Positions 16,675 to 24,767 of a stretch of DNA of 64,000 nucleotides are shown piece after piece. Location: NCBI RefSeq assembly GCF_003573545.1, contig NZ_QWET01000006.1, positions 124,001 through 188,000 of the forward strand, in the 5' to 3' direction. This stretch comes from Mariniphaga sediminis. Its GTDB lineage: Bacteria > Bacteroidota > Bacteroidia > Bacteroidales > Prolixibacteraceae. Position 1 is the stretch's first letter. Each line of letters opens with the position of its first letter. A program made the position numbers and the translations under genes. The notes under the pieces were generated by a model, which worked only from the letters and a program-made list of their open reading frames with translations, did not search any database and was not told where the DNA came from.

Positions 16675-16704
16675 AGAGGGCTCATTTTTAACAACAAGCC
16701 CTCT
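16675..16704 (-). terminator. Terminator for the DUF4890-like gene
   Basis: AGAGGGCT (16675-16682) and AGCCCTCT (16697-16704) form a perfect 8-bp stem. On the minus strand it is followed by a T-rich run (TGTTTTTAG). It may also stop ribH transcription. Confidence 0.65.
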
Positions 16705-16734
16705 CTAAAACACCAAAATAATTAATATTGAAAA

Positions 16735-17118
16735 CTACCTTCTTCCCCCGGGACGCCGGTCTCTCCAACGCGCCCTTCTTTCTTCCTGAAATTTTTCATA
16801 TTTTTTCCACTGGTCTTCGGAAAGAATTTCCTTCATCTTTTCATCCTGCCCTTCCCTGATTTCGCGCATTTTTTCACGCATTCCGTCAGGAGCCCCGCCT
16901 TGCATTTCTTCACGCAAGGCCCGCATCTTTTTCCCTGTTTCGAGATTTAATTCATACACCTGTTTTTCCTGTTTTTCATCAAGGCCAACAGCCTCTTTAA
17001 TTTGCGCTGTCTGGCGCTTTGCCATTTCCTCGGGGTTCATGCTCCGCTGTCCGGGCTGGGCCAAACCAACCATGGCAATCAGCATCAAAGACATCAACAT
17101 TGTTCCAATTTTTTTCAT
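16735..17118 (-). CDS. DUF4890/Spy-like exported protein
   Basis: A 127-residue small protein with a signal peptide (MKKIGTMLMSLMLIAMVGLA) and a highly charged helical mature part rich in Glu, Lys, Arg and Met. LSEDQWKKYEKFQEERR recalls the LTxxQ motif of the Spy/CpxP periplasmic chaperone family and DUF4890. The C-terminus is Arg/Gly-rich (RWRDRRPGGRR). A periplasmic stress chaperone role is plausible, not shown. Confidence 0.75.
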   Translation of the reverse strand: MKKIGTMLMSLMLIAMVGLAQPGQRSMNPEEMAKRQTAQIKEAVGLDEKQEKQVYELNLETGKKMRALREEMQGGAPDGMREKMREIREGQDEKMKEILSEDQWKKYEKFQEERRARWRDRRPGGRR

Positions 17119-17271
17119 CGCAGCTTTTTTAAAATTAATACGCCTTTGACGCGCACCAATAAAAAAAGTTTAACAGTACTTGAAAAAAAGTTCAACACAA
17201 AAAGTAAAAAAAAATGATTCAGGTTGTCAGAAAAGACACCCCTGTCTGTCAATCAGATACAAACCTTCCGG

Positions 17272-17946
17272 CTAATCGTAAAAAAGATCTGTTGTATTTT
17301 TGGAGAAAAACGAAATCATCATTTCGACAATATCTGCCGCTACTTCCTTTTTCGACTTTAGCTCAAATGCTTTCCGTCTGTTGTTTTTTCCAAGGAGGGT
17401 AATTTTGTTGGTATCACCACCAAACCCGGCGCCTTTATCGTTGAGCGAGTTCAGTACGATAAAATCGAGGTTTTTCTTTTCCAGCTTCTTTTGGGCATTG
17501 GCAAGTTCATCTGTGGTTTCGAGGGCAAATCCCACCAGCAATTGACGTGCCTTCTTCATTTGCCCCAAAGCGGCTGCAATATCTTTGGTTGGTTGCAGTT
17601 CAATGGTCAGATTTTTTTTGCCGCGTTTTGTTTTTTGGGAATCAGGATTGGCCGGGGTAAAATCGGCTACCGCAGCAGCCATAACTGCTCCGTCGCAATG
17701 GGGAAAATGTGTCACGCAGGCCTGATACATTTCTGCGGCCGATTCAACCGGAAGAACTTCAATTCCTTCTTTGCGGGTAGAGACAGCCACAGGCCCCGAG
17801 ACAAGAACAACCTTTGCTCCCTGCCTGGCCAATTCTTCAGCAATGGCATACCCCATTTTCCCGGAAGAATAATTCCCGAGGAAACGTACCGGGTCTAATT
17901 TCTCAAAGGTAGGACCGGCGGTAACAAGAATTTTTTTATTCAGCAG
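17272..17946 (-). CDS. coaBC: CoaB part of CoaBC (phosphopantothenate-cysteine ligase), frameshifted
   Basis: The frame is open from codon CTG at 17946 and encodes LLNKKILVTAGPT, EKLDPVRFLGNYSSGKMGYA and the rest of the ligase domain. VMAAAVADFTPAN, KTKRGKKNLTIELQPTKDI and FALETTD are visible. In the usual protein this is fused to the decarboxylase half encoded just upstream. Here the two frames are separated by one base at a run of ten A on the coding strand (17947-17956). The only in-frame ATG (17856) would lose the nucleotide-binding start of the domain, so separate initiation is unlikely to give a working enzyme. The cause may be a real frameshift, slippage or a homopolymer sequencing error. 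Confidence 0.85.
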   Translation of the reverse strand: MLNKKILVTAGPTFEKLDPVRFLGNYSSGKMGYAIAEELARQGAKVVLVSGPVAVSTRKEGIEVLPVESAAEMYQACVTHFPHCDGAVMAAAVADFTPANPDSQKTKRGKKNLTIELQPTKDIAAALGQMKKARQLLVGFALETTDELANAQKKLEKKNLDFIVLNSLNDKGAGFGGDTNKITLLGKNNRRKAFELKSKKEVAADIVEMMISFFSKNTTDLFYD

Positions 17947-18500
17947 TTTTTTTTTTGGCTGAAGAATTCAACCAATTTTTCGAGAATATTTTCAGGCTCT
18001 TCCATTCTCCCTTTTCCTTCCAGACCACTGGCAAGCTCCCCTACAGCAGGATCAAGTAAAATATTCCCGTATTCTTTTAAAACAGAAATATTTTTTTGGG
18101 TAGAAGGATGTGTGAACATGTCTAAATCCATCGCGGGGGCGATAAAAACCGGACATTTTGCCGAAAGGTAAGTGGTAATCAGAATATTATCAGCAATGCC
18201 GTTAGCCATTTTCCCAAGAGAAGAGGCAGTGGCCGGGGTAACCAGCATGGCATCTGCCCAAAGCCCTAAATCAACATGACTGTGCCAGGAGCCATCAGAA
18301 GAACCAAAAAATTCACTGATAACCGGCCTCCCCGACAAAGCAGAAAGGGTTACCGGTGTGATAAATTCCTTCCCGGCCGGTGTAATAACCACCTGCACCT
18401 CGGCGCCTTCTTTTACCAGCAACCGTAAAAGAAAAGCTGCCTTATAGGCAGCAATGCTTCCGGTAATTCCCAATATTATTTTTTTCCCCTGAAGCCTCAT
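17940..18500 (-). CDS. coaBC: CoaC part of CoaBC (phosphopantothenoylcysteine decarboxylase), frameshifted
   Basis: A 186-residue flavoprotein decarboxylase domain of coenzyme A synthesis. It has ILGITGSIAAYKA, the catalytic His region in DGSWHSHVDLGLWAD, VTPATASSLGKMANGIADN (FMN site) and the PAMDLDMF motif, with the lid segment LASGLEGKGRMEEP. The frame ends at EFFSQKKNC where the fusion should continue into the ligase domain. It lies 14 bp after rpoZ in the bamD-rpoZ-coaBC order common in Bacteroidota. Confidence 0.9.
   Translation of the reverse strand: MRLQGKKIILGITGSIAAYKAAFLLRLLVKEGAEVQVVITPAGKEFITPVTLSALSGRPVISEFFGSSDGSWHSHVDLGLWADAMLVTPATASSLGKMANGIADNILITTYLSAKCPVFIAPAMDLDMFTHPSTQKNISVLKEYGNILLDPAVGELASGLEGKGRMEEPENILEKLVEFFSQKKNC
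17947..17956 (-). other. A10 slippery run joining the two coaBC frames
   Basis: Ten consecutive A on the coding strand. Adding one A (or a -1 shift) restores a continuous SQKKK-LLNKKILVTAG reading. It is a classic site for transcriptional slippage and also for homopolymer errors. Confidence 0.8.
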
Positions 18501-18514
18501 GGGTTCTGAAAATG

Positions 18515-18847
18515 CTAATTCTGTTTACTCTCGCGTGCCGGATTCCGGTGGTAAATCTGTCCTTCTTCCAATTCCTGGAAAGAAATGAGCGTTGGTTTCG
18601 GGAGACGTTCGTAAAATTTGGAAATCTCAATTTGTTCCCGGTTTTCAAAAATTTCTTCCAGATTATCGGTATAAGATGCAAACTCCTGCAACTTCTGGTT
18701 CAACTCTTCTTTCAATTCGGAAGAAATCTGGTTTGCCCTTTTAGCCAGAATCATCACGGTTTCATAAATGTTACCGGTTTCATCCGACAAAACTTCAAGA
18801 TCACGTGGGACCGTAGTCGGGGCTGCTTTTGTTTTTTTATAATCCAT
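18515..18847 (-). CDS. rpoZ: RNA polymerase omega/Rpb6 family subunit
   Basis: A 110-residue Bacteroidota-type omega protein: DETGNIYETVMILAKRANQISSELKEEL corresponds to the conserved helix of Rpb6/omega that clamps beta-prime. The C-terminal extension (EISKFYERLPKPTLISFQEL) is typical of the phylum. The position between bamD and coaBC supports the call. Confidence 0.88.
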   Translation of the reverse strand: MDYKKTKAAPTTVPRDLEVLSDETGNIYETVMILAKRANQISSELKEELNQKLQEFASYTDNLEEIFENREQIEISKFYERLPKPTLISFQELEEGQIYHRNPARESKQN

Positions 18848-18850
18848 TTT

Positions 18851-19672
18851 CTAGTAAATATTTGTTTCTTGTTGTTGTTCGTTGTAATTCAATAAATCAG
18901 CGACCGTTTCGTAAAACCTGTCCACTTCCTTCCGGTGCTTACTTTCAGGGAACTCATCCACAAAAGAAAAATACTCGTCCAATGCGCTTGAGAGCCGTTC
19001 TGTTTTTTTCTCCTGTACACTGTTGACAGCCAAAAGGTACTTCGATTTGAGTAACATATACATCAACTCTTCGCGGTACTTGCTGTCGGGGTAATCCCTC
19101 AGGCCATTTTCAAGAGCCACAACGGCTGCCTTATAATTATCAAAATCATAATAAAGCCTGGCGTTTAAATAAGACTTGTACACCAATTTATCCCGAAGTT
19201 CGTCAATAAGGCGGTTGGCTTCATCCACCCTGTCGCTGTATGGATAAAGGTTAATATACAGTTGAAGTGACTCTATCGCTTCTTTTGTAACCGACTGGTC
19301 GAGACGGGGTTTTGGCGACAGCAGGTAATTACAATACCCCACCATAAACTGAGCTTCTTCCGCATACTCACTTCCGGGAAACTCTTTCAGCAATGATCTA
19401 AAATAATGGGTCGCCATCATATAATCCTTTTGCCCCATCGTACTTTTAGCGTAAAAGTAATATATCTGGTCCGCCTTACTGGTTCCCCGATATATATTCA
19501 CCAACTCCTGAAAAAGAGTTCCGGCTCTAACAAACTCACCCTCTTCATAATACTCGACCGCCTTTTTGTACTTAAACTCATAGTCGGTACTTTTCAGGAT
19601 TTTATTGTAATCACCGCAAGCTGAAACCATCAGCACTACGATAAAACTTATAGTAAAAATTCTCGTTTTCAT
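18851..19672 (-). CDS. bamD: Outer membrane assembly lipoprotein BamD
   Basis: Start taken at MKTRIFTISFIVVLMVSAC (19672); an ATG two codons upstream (19678) is equally possible. The signal peptide ends in a lipobox (VSAC). The mature part is made of TPR-like helices (KKAVEYYEEGEFVRAGTLFQELV; KDYMMATHYFRSLLKEFPGS; FMVGYCNY), typical of BamD/YfiO, which is part of the beta-barrel assembly machinery in the periplasm. It ends 3 bp before the omega subunit start. Confidence 0.92.
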   Translation of the reverse strand: MKTRIFTISFIVVLMVSACGDYNKILKSTDYEFKYKKAVEYYEEGEFVRAGTLFQELVNIYRGTSKADQIYYFYAKSTMGQKDYMMATHYFRSLLKEFPGSEYAEEAQFMVGYCNYLLSPKPRLDQSVTKEAIESLQLYINLYPYSDRVDEANRLIDELRDKLVYKSYLNARLYYDFDNYKAAVVALENGLRDYPDSKYREELMYMLLKSKYLLAVNSVQEKKTERLSSALDEYFSFVDEFPESKHRKEVDRFYETVADLLNYNEQQQETNIY

Positions 19673-19736
19673 AAACATGGCGCAAAAATAACCTTTTTTT
19701 AGATACATGTAAATCCAATTAGATGAATTTAACACA

Positions 19737-19767
19737 TTTGTCAAAGTTTTAAAAAAGTTTACATTTG
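19737..19767 (+). promoter_or_regulatory. Canonical Bacteroidota promoter of the alpha-oxoamine synthase gene
   Basis: TTTG (19737-19740), exactly 19 bp, then TACATTTG (19760-19767), a full match to the -33/-7 consensus. It lies 30 bp upstream of the start codon at 19797. Confidence 0.75.
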
Positions 19768-19796
19768 CACTCATAAAATCTTTAAACTTTCGAGTC

Positions 19797-21050
19797 GTGG
19801 ATATATTTCAAAAATTCAGGGCCAACCAGGGGGATATTGGTCAGCACATGAGTAAAATACATGGCTACTTTGCATTCCCAAAACTGGAAGGTGAGATCAA
19901 CGCGCGCATGAAGTTCAGGGGCAAAGAAGTGCTAACCTGGAGTTTAAACAACTATCTGGGACTGGGCAACCATCCCGAAGTAAGAAAGGTGGATGCCGAG
20001 GCTGCCGCCCAATATGGATTGGCTTATCCGATGGGGGCCCGGATGATGTCGGGGCAAACTTCGAAACATGAGGAGTTGGAAAGGGAACTGGCATCTTTTG
20101 TTGGTAAACCGGATGCATTCCTTCTCAATTATGGTTACCAGGGTATGGTATCCATTATTGATGCAGTTTGCGGACGGAATGATGTAATCGTGTATGATTC
20201 TGAAGCACATGCCTGCATTCTCGACGGGGTGCGCCTGCACATGGGCAAACGGTTTGTGTATCCTCACAACAATATGGAAAACCTGCGGAAACAATTGGAG
20301 CGGGCGACCAAACTGGCTCAAAAACAGGGAGGCGGAATTCTTGTTATTACGGAAGGAGTATTCGGAATGTCGGGAGACCTCGGAAAACTGGATGAAATTG
20401 TAAAATTAAAAGAAGAATTCCAGTTCAGGTTACTGGTTGACGATGCCCACGGTTTTGGAGTTATGGGAAAAACAGGCGCCGGTGCACCCGAGTTTTTTGG
20501 TGTTTCGGATCAGGTTGACCTGCACTTCGGAACATTTGCAAAAGCCATGGCCGGCATTGGAGGTTTTGTTGCCGGCGAAACCGATGTGTGTTATTACCTT
20601 CGCTACAACATGCGCTCACAAACATTTGCCAAATCATTGCCGATGCCCATGGTAATTGGCGCCCTGAAAAGGCTCGAAATGCTTCGTTCTATGCCTGAAT
20701 TACGGGAAAAACTATGGACAGTTGTCAATGCACTGCAGTCTGGATTAAAAGAAGCCGGGTTCAACCTGGGCAAAACCAATTCACCGGTAACCCCGGTTTA
20801 TATGCAGGGCGGACCGGCAGAAGCCACGAATATGGTATATGACCTGAGGGAGAATTATGGAGTATTCTGCTCTATTGTAGTTTACCCGGTTATTCCAAAA
20901 GGGGAACTCATTCTGCGACTTATTCCCACTTCGATGCATTCGGTTGAGGATGTCAATTATACTGTAAACGCCTTTAAAGAAGTAAGAAAAAAACTGGAGG
21001 GTGGCAAATATTCCAAAACAGAATTTGCAAAAGTAGAAGTAGATATGTAA
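19797..21050 (+). CDS. Alpha-oxoamine synthase family PLP enzyme (SPT/CFAT-like)
   Basis: A 417-residue fold-type I PLP enzyme of the AONS/KBL/serine palmitoyltransferase family. Seen are SLNNYLGLGNHPEV, DDAHGFGVMG (PLP-binding Asp 215/216 and the His of the family) and FGTFAKAMAGIGGF with the Schiff-base Lys249. The start MDIFQKFRANQG and the IHGYFAFPKLEGEI segment mark a widespread Bacteroidota subgroup. Candidate activities are serine or cysteate acyl transfer leading to sphingolipids or sulfonolipids, or a 2-amino-3-ketobutyrate ligase. No biotin genes are near, which argues against BioF. Exact substrate undecided. Confidence 0.85.
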   Translation: MDIFQKFRANQGDIGQHMSKIHGYFAFPKLEGEINARMKFRGKEVLTWSLNNYLGLGNHPEVRKVDAEAAAQYGLAYPMGARMMSGQTSKHEELERELASFVGKPDAFLLNYGYQGMVSIIDAVCGRNDVIVYDSEAHACILDGVRLHMGKRFVYPHNNMENLRKQLERATKLAQKQGGGILVITEGVFGMSGDLGKLDEIVKLKEEFQFRLLVDDAHGFGVMGKTGAGAPEFFGVSDQVDLHFGTFAKAMAGIGGFVAGETDVCYYLRYNMRSQTFAKSLPMPMVIGALKRLEMLRSMPELREKLWTVVNALQSGLKEAGFNLGKTNSPVTPVYMQGGPAEATNMVYDLRENYGVFCSIVVYPVIPKGELILRLIPTSMHSVEDVNYTVNAFKEVRKKLEGGKYSKTEFAKVEVDM

Positions 21051-21070
21051 ACAATATATTTCCTGAACAA

Positions 21071-21096
21071 AAAAGCAGGGTAGCTACCCTGCTTTT
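21071..21096. terminator. Bidirectional terminator
   Basis: A 26-bp perfect palindrome: AAAAGCAGGGTAG at 21071-21083 mirrored through 21096, flanked by A and T runs. It separates convergent genes. Confidence 0.85.
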
Positions 21097-21111
21097 TTGT
21101 TACCGTAAAAG

Positions 21112-23130
21112 TTAACCCACGAGTTGATTTATGGCCAAATCCACCACTTCTTCGGGCAATTGACAACTCCCATCCCGGCAAACATAAATCAGTGTTTTAT
21201 TCTTGACATACCGTCCCTCCAACAACGGCACTTTACTTTTTCCGTGAGAAAATGCCCAAAGCACATTGGGGTGAAAATCAGTTTGCATTTCCAAAAATCT
21301 TTTTTCCGCATCCTCACCGCATATGGCAATCTCAAAATAAGACGTTGTAAGTTTTAACATCAGCTTTCCCCAATTGGCAAAAGCCTGGGGATATTTAGAA
21401 AATTGTGGCGTAATATGTTGAAGCATTTTTTGTACTACCGAAAGATATTCGGATTTGCCCAACATAAGATACAATTTGTGAAGGTTATTGGCCATAACTG
21501 AGTTGGCCGCCGGGATGACATTGTCCTCCAGTTGAAAAAAATTGGTTGTAACTGATTCTTTCTCTTTTGATGAGAACCAAAACAGACCTGATTCCTTGTC
21601 ATAAAATCTATTAAAGGAATCCTCAACCAATTGTTCTGCAGTATGTAACCAATCCTGTTGCCCCGAAATTTCAAACAGAGAGATAAACGCCCGGATAACC
21701 AGCGCATAATCTTCCAGGAATCCGTCAACCGATTTTCGTCCCTGTTTCCAGGAATGAAACAGTGCGCCATCCGGATCCATCATATTCTCTACCAAAAAAC
21801 GGGCATTTTTCCACGCAAGAGTTTTAAACTTCTCATCGCCAAAAGCTTTGTATGCATCGGCTAACCCCTGAATGACCAACGCATTCCAGGAGGCAAGCGT
21901 TTTGTCGTCAAGTCCCGGTCGAACCCTTTTACTGCGGGCCTTGAGCAAAAGCTTTTTCCAGTATCCTACTTTTTCTTTTAATTCCGCAAGGGTTAACCCA
22001 TGTTCCCGGGCAAAGTCTGAATCGGAATTATCGCGTAACAAAATATAATTTCCCTGTTCCCAAAATCCTTTTGAGTTGATGTTAAAATAGCGTGCAAACA
22101 AATCAAAATCTTCGTTCAAAAGATCTTTTAATTCAGATAATTTCCAAACGTAAAATTTCCCTTCTTCTCCTTCACTGTCAGCATCAAGCGATGAATAAAA
22201 CGCTCCTGTTTCATCCATCAAATCCTGTTCGATAAAACGGACCGTTTCATAAACCACTGATTTATACTCTTCCTCTTTAAACAACTGGTAACCTCTGGAG
22301 TAAACGCTGAGCAGCTGACCATTATCGTACAACATCTTTTCAAAATGAGGCACCTTCCACTTGTCGTCTACCGAATAGCGGGCAAAGCCCCCACCTGCCT
22401 GATCATAAATCCCGCCACGGGCCATTTTTACAAGGGTAAGATTTATAAAGTCAAGCACCTTCTTATCTTTTGTTATGAATCCGTAGTACAACAAAAAATC
22501 GAGATTCACAGGCATGGGAAATTTAGGGTACCCTTCCCTTCCCCCGTTTTCAGAATCAAAATGTTCTTTCCAGCTATCCACTCCCATGTTTATCAATTTA
22601 CTATCAACAGGTATTTCATTTTCTACTACTCCCGGAAACGAAACCTGTCCAATCCCCTCCTGAAGGTTTTGGGCGTATTCCAGGGTCTTCTCCCGGTTTT
22701 CATTCCAAAATCGGTACACTGCCAGAATATTGTTTATCCACGTCTCTTTCGGGAAATAGGTCCCGCCCCAAACAGGCCGGCCATCAGGCAAAGCAATTAC
22801 ATTGAGCGGCCAGCCTCCCTGCCGGCCCATCAGATGAACAGCGGTCATGTAATATTGATCCACATCCGGACGTTCTTCCCTGTCCACCTTGATACAAACA
22901 AAATGTTCATTCATCACCCTGGCAACCTGCTCGTCTTCAAAACTCTCGTGTTCCATAACGTGACACCAGTGACAGGCAGAGTAACCGATACTTACCAGAA
23001 GTAATTTATTCTCCTCCTGCGCTTTTTTTATCAGACTTTCATCCCACGGATACCAGTTTACCGGATTGTGGGCATGTTGCAAAAGATAAGGCGAAGTGGA
23101 ATACGCTAAAGCATTGGTATGTTGTTCCAT
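21112..23130 (-). CDS. DUF255 thioredoxin-domain protein (YyaL/SPATA20-like)
   Basis: Start at ATG 23130 ([19 protein letters not shown]), the usual family start. The N-terminal thioredoxin-like domain has NPVNWYPW and [18 protein letters not shown] (CxxC in CHWC), then [13 protein letters not shown]. The rest (about 200-670) is an alpha/alpha six-barrel related to cellobiose 2-epimerase/GlcNAc epimerase folds. Bacterial members are widespread with no firm function. Length is normal (about 673). Confidence 0.92.
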   Translation of the reverse strand: MEQHTNALAYSTSPYLLQHAHNPVNWYPWDESLIKKAQEENKLLLVSIGYSACHWCHVMEHESFEDEQVARVMNEHFVCIKVDREERPDVDQYYMTAVHLMGRQGGWPLNVIALPDGRPVWGGTYFPKETWINNILAVYRFWNENREKTLEYAQNLQEGIGQVSFPGVVENEIPVDSKLINMGVDSWKEHFDSENGGREGYPKFPMPVNLDFLLYYGFITKDKKVLDFINLTLVKMARGGIYDQAGGGFARYSVDDKWKVPHFEKMLYDNGQLLSVYSRGYQLFKEEEYKSVVYETVRFIEQDLMDETGAFYSSLDADSEGEEGKFYVWKLSELKDLLNEDFDLFARYFNINSKGFWEQGNYILLRDNSDSDFAREHGLTLAELKEKVGYWKKLLLKARSKRVRPGLDDKTLASWNALVIQGLADAYKAFGDEKFKTLAWKNARFLVENMMDPDGALFHSWKQGRKSVDGFLEDYALVIRAFISLFEISGQQDWLHTAEQLVEDSFNRFYDKESGLFWFSSKEKESVTTNFFQLEDNVIPAANSVMANNLHKLYLMLGKSEYLSVVQKMLQHITPQFSKYPQAFANWGKLMLKLTTSYFEIAICGEDAEKRFLEMQTDFHPNVLWAFSHGKSKVPLLEGRYVKNKTLIYVCRDGSCQLPEEVVDLAINQLVG

Positions 23131-23235
23131 TTTGGTGAATGTATTTTGAAAACTCGTTCTACTCTTCAAAACAATAAAAATAGCCTAAAGTTTTACCTGC
23201 CTGGGTAAAGTACTCAACTCCTTTGTCAGGGAATG

Positions 23236-23266
23236 ATTGTCATATTCACTGAAAATTGTAACTTTC
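23236..23266 (+). promoter_or_regulatory. Promoter of the FKBP lipoprotein gene
   Basis: TTG (23237-23239), 19 bp, then TAACTTTC (23259-23266), one mismatch from TAnnTTTG. It lies 22 bp upstream of the ATG at 23288. Confidence 0.5.
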
Positions 23267-23287
23267 GGGCCTAAAAAGTATCGAACA

Positions 23288-23809
23288 ATGCAAAAACTTT
23301 TGATAAATATTCCACTCCTCATTTTGGGAGTTTTACTTTTGGGAGGCGCTGTTTCCTGTTCAGAAGAAGAAAAAACACCTCGTACCAGAGAGATCGAAAT
23401 GGCTGAACTGGATTCGCTTATCAGAATGCTGGAAAACGATGGGGAGGATATTGACACCACTGATTTATCTGTTTTCTACATCATAAGAAAAGAGGGGGAA
23501 GGGCCTTTTCCAAAGGCCGGAGATTCATGTTCAGTATCATACATTGGTTTTTTACCCAATGGAGCCAAATTTGAAGATTCCAGAGATATATATCCGGGAA
23601 AAATCTGGAATTTTAACTACATGCTAAAAAAAGAAGTCCATGAAGTTATCGGGCTGATAGATGGTATCGGACATGTAAACGAAGGAGGGGAAATTGAAAT
23701 ATATGTTCCGTCTGACTTAGCTTACGGCTCCAGGGGAACGGCCAACGTTCCGCCTTATACCACTTTGGTTTACAGAGCCACCTTAAACGAACTAAAGCCC
23801 AAACTCTAA
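23288..23809 (+). CDS. FKBP-type peptidyl-prolyl isomerase lipoprotein
   Basis: Start at ATG 23288 gives a lipoprotein signal (MQKLLINIPLLILGVLLLGG, then AVSC). The mature protein has an acidic linker and an FKBP domain: GDSCSVSYIGFLPNGAKFED, EVIGLIDGIGHVNEGGEIEI and YVPSDLAYGSRGTANVPPYTTLVYRATL. It should assist folding of exported proteins. About 173 residues, single-domain. Confidence 0.92.
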   Translation: MQKLLINIPLLILGVLLLGGAVSCSEEEKTPRTREIEMAELDSLIRMLENDGEDIDTTDLSVFYIIRKEGEGPFPKAGDSCSVSYIGFLPNGAKFEDSRDIYPGKIWNFNYMLKKEVHEVIGLIDGIGHVNEGGEIEIYVPSDLAYGSRGTANVPPYTTLVYRATLNELKPKL

Positions 23810-23891
23810 AAGTAAATCATTTACAGAACCTGATTTGAATCCTGCAAATTTACCGGCTGTTCGGGTCTTTTCTCTTTGGCTGCGGCAGATT

Positions 23892-24644
23892 TCACACATC
23901 AACCGAACCAAAAACCCGTTTAAGTAAACCAGTGACCCTGGCTGCCGGGTTTTCCCGAATCTTCTGTTCTTCCGCTTCAATTTTCAGAAACAAACCATCG
24001 AGGGCTTTTCCTGTCAGGTACTCGTCAAGGCTGACATCAACCGGTTTTAATCCGGCCACCTGTCCCAACACAGAACCGGCCAGTTCGTTCCACTTTCCAA
24101 CGAGTGTATTCCAACTTTGTGATGTTGACACATTTCCTACCAGCTTTTTATCAAGCGAAGCCTGAATCTTTGGTCTGTAGAGATCGAATAAATTGTTATA
24201 GGCAGTGCGGTGCAGGTACTGCGTAGCCTCATTGTTTTCGCCCTTTAAAATACCCACTGCATCGCTAATGGTCATACTTCTAATGCTGTTTACAAAAATA
24301 GGCTTGGCTTCCGATGCAGCATTTTCAGCAGCACGGTTAATCCGAAGTAAAACATCTTCGAGCAACTTTTCGCCTCCGGGCACCTTCCCAATATTTTTAG
24401 TGATAATCTCAGCTTCCGGCGGCAACAAAATTTTCACCATTTCATCTTTATAATATCCATCGGTGATACCCAGAATATCAACGGATTTACCGGTTCCTAC
24501 TATGAGCGCCTCTTTTAGCCCACCCGCAATCTCCGATTGAGTCAGGGGCCTTTCTTCATCGAGGGTTTGCTGTGCTATCTGCACGAGTTCGGCACACGAT
24601 GAAAAAATGAATAAAATAAATAAGACTGGTACCAATTTCTTCAT
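23892..24644 (-). CDS. DUF4197 family lipoprotein
   Basis: A 250-residue protein with a lipoprotein signal (MKKLVPVLFILFIFSSC) and the DUF4197 pattern: LTQSEIAGGLKEALIVGTGK, GYYKDEMVKILLPPEAE, NRAAENAASEAKPIFVNSI and GILKGENNEATQYLHRTAY. Family members are exported helical proteins without known function. Convergent with the FKBP gene. Confidence 0.9.
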   Translation of the reverse strand: MKKLVPVLFILFIFSSCAELVQIAQQTLDEERPLTQSEIAGGLKEALIVGTGKSVDILGITDGYYKDEMVKILLPPEAEIITKNIGKVPGGEKLLEDVLLRINRAAENAASEAKPIFVNSIRSMTISDAVGILKGENNEATQYLHRTAYNNLFDLYRPKIQASLDKKLVGNVSTSQSWNTLVGKWNELAGSVLGQVAGLKPVDVSLDEYLTGKALDGLFLKIEAEEQKIRENPAARVTGLLKRVFGSVDV

Positions 24645-24767
24645 TTCAATCTGTTTTTTTGAACGATAAAAATAATGAGATTAAACCGAAAACCTGCTTT
24701 TCGTGTAAAAAAGAATCTGGCTGGAGTTAGCGAAGAAATTATCTGACATGAGATGCATTCCCCCGAA

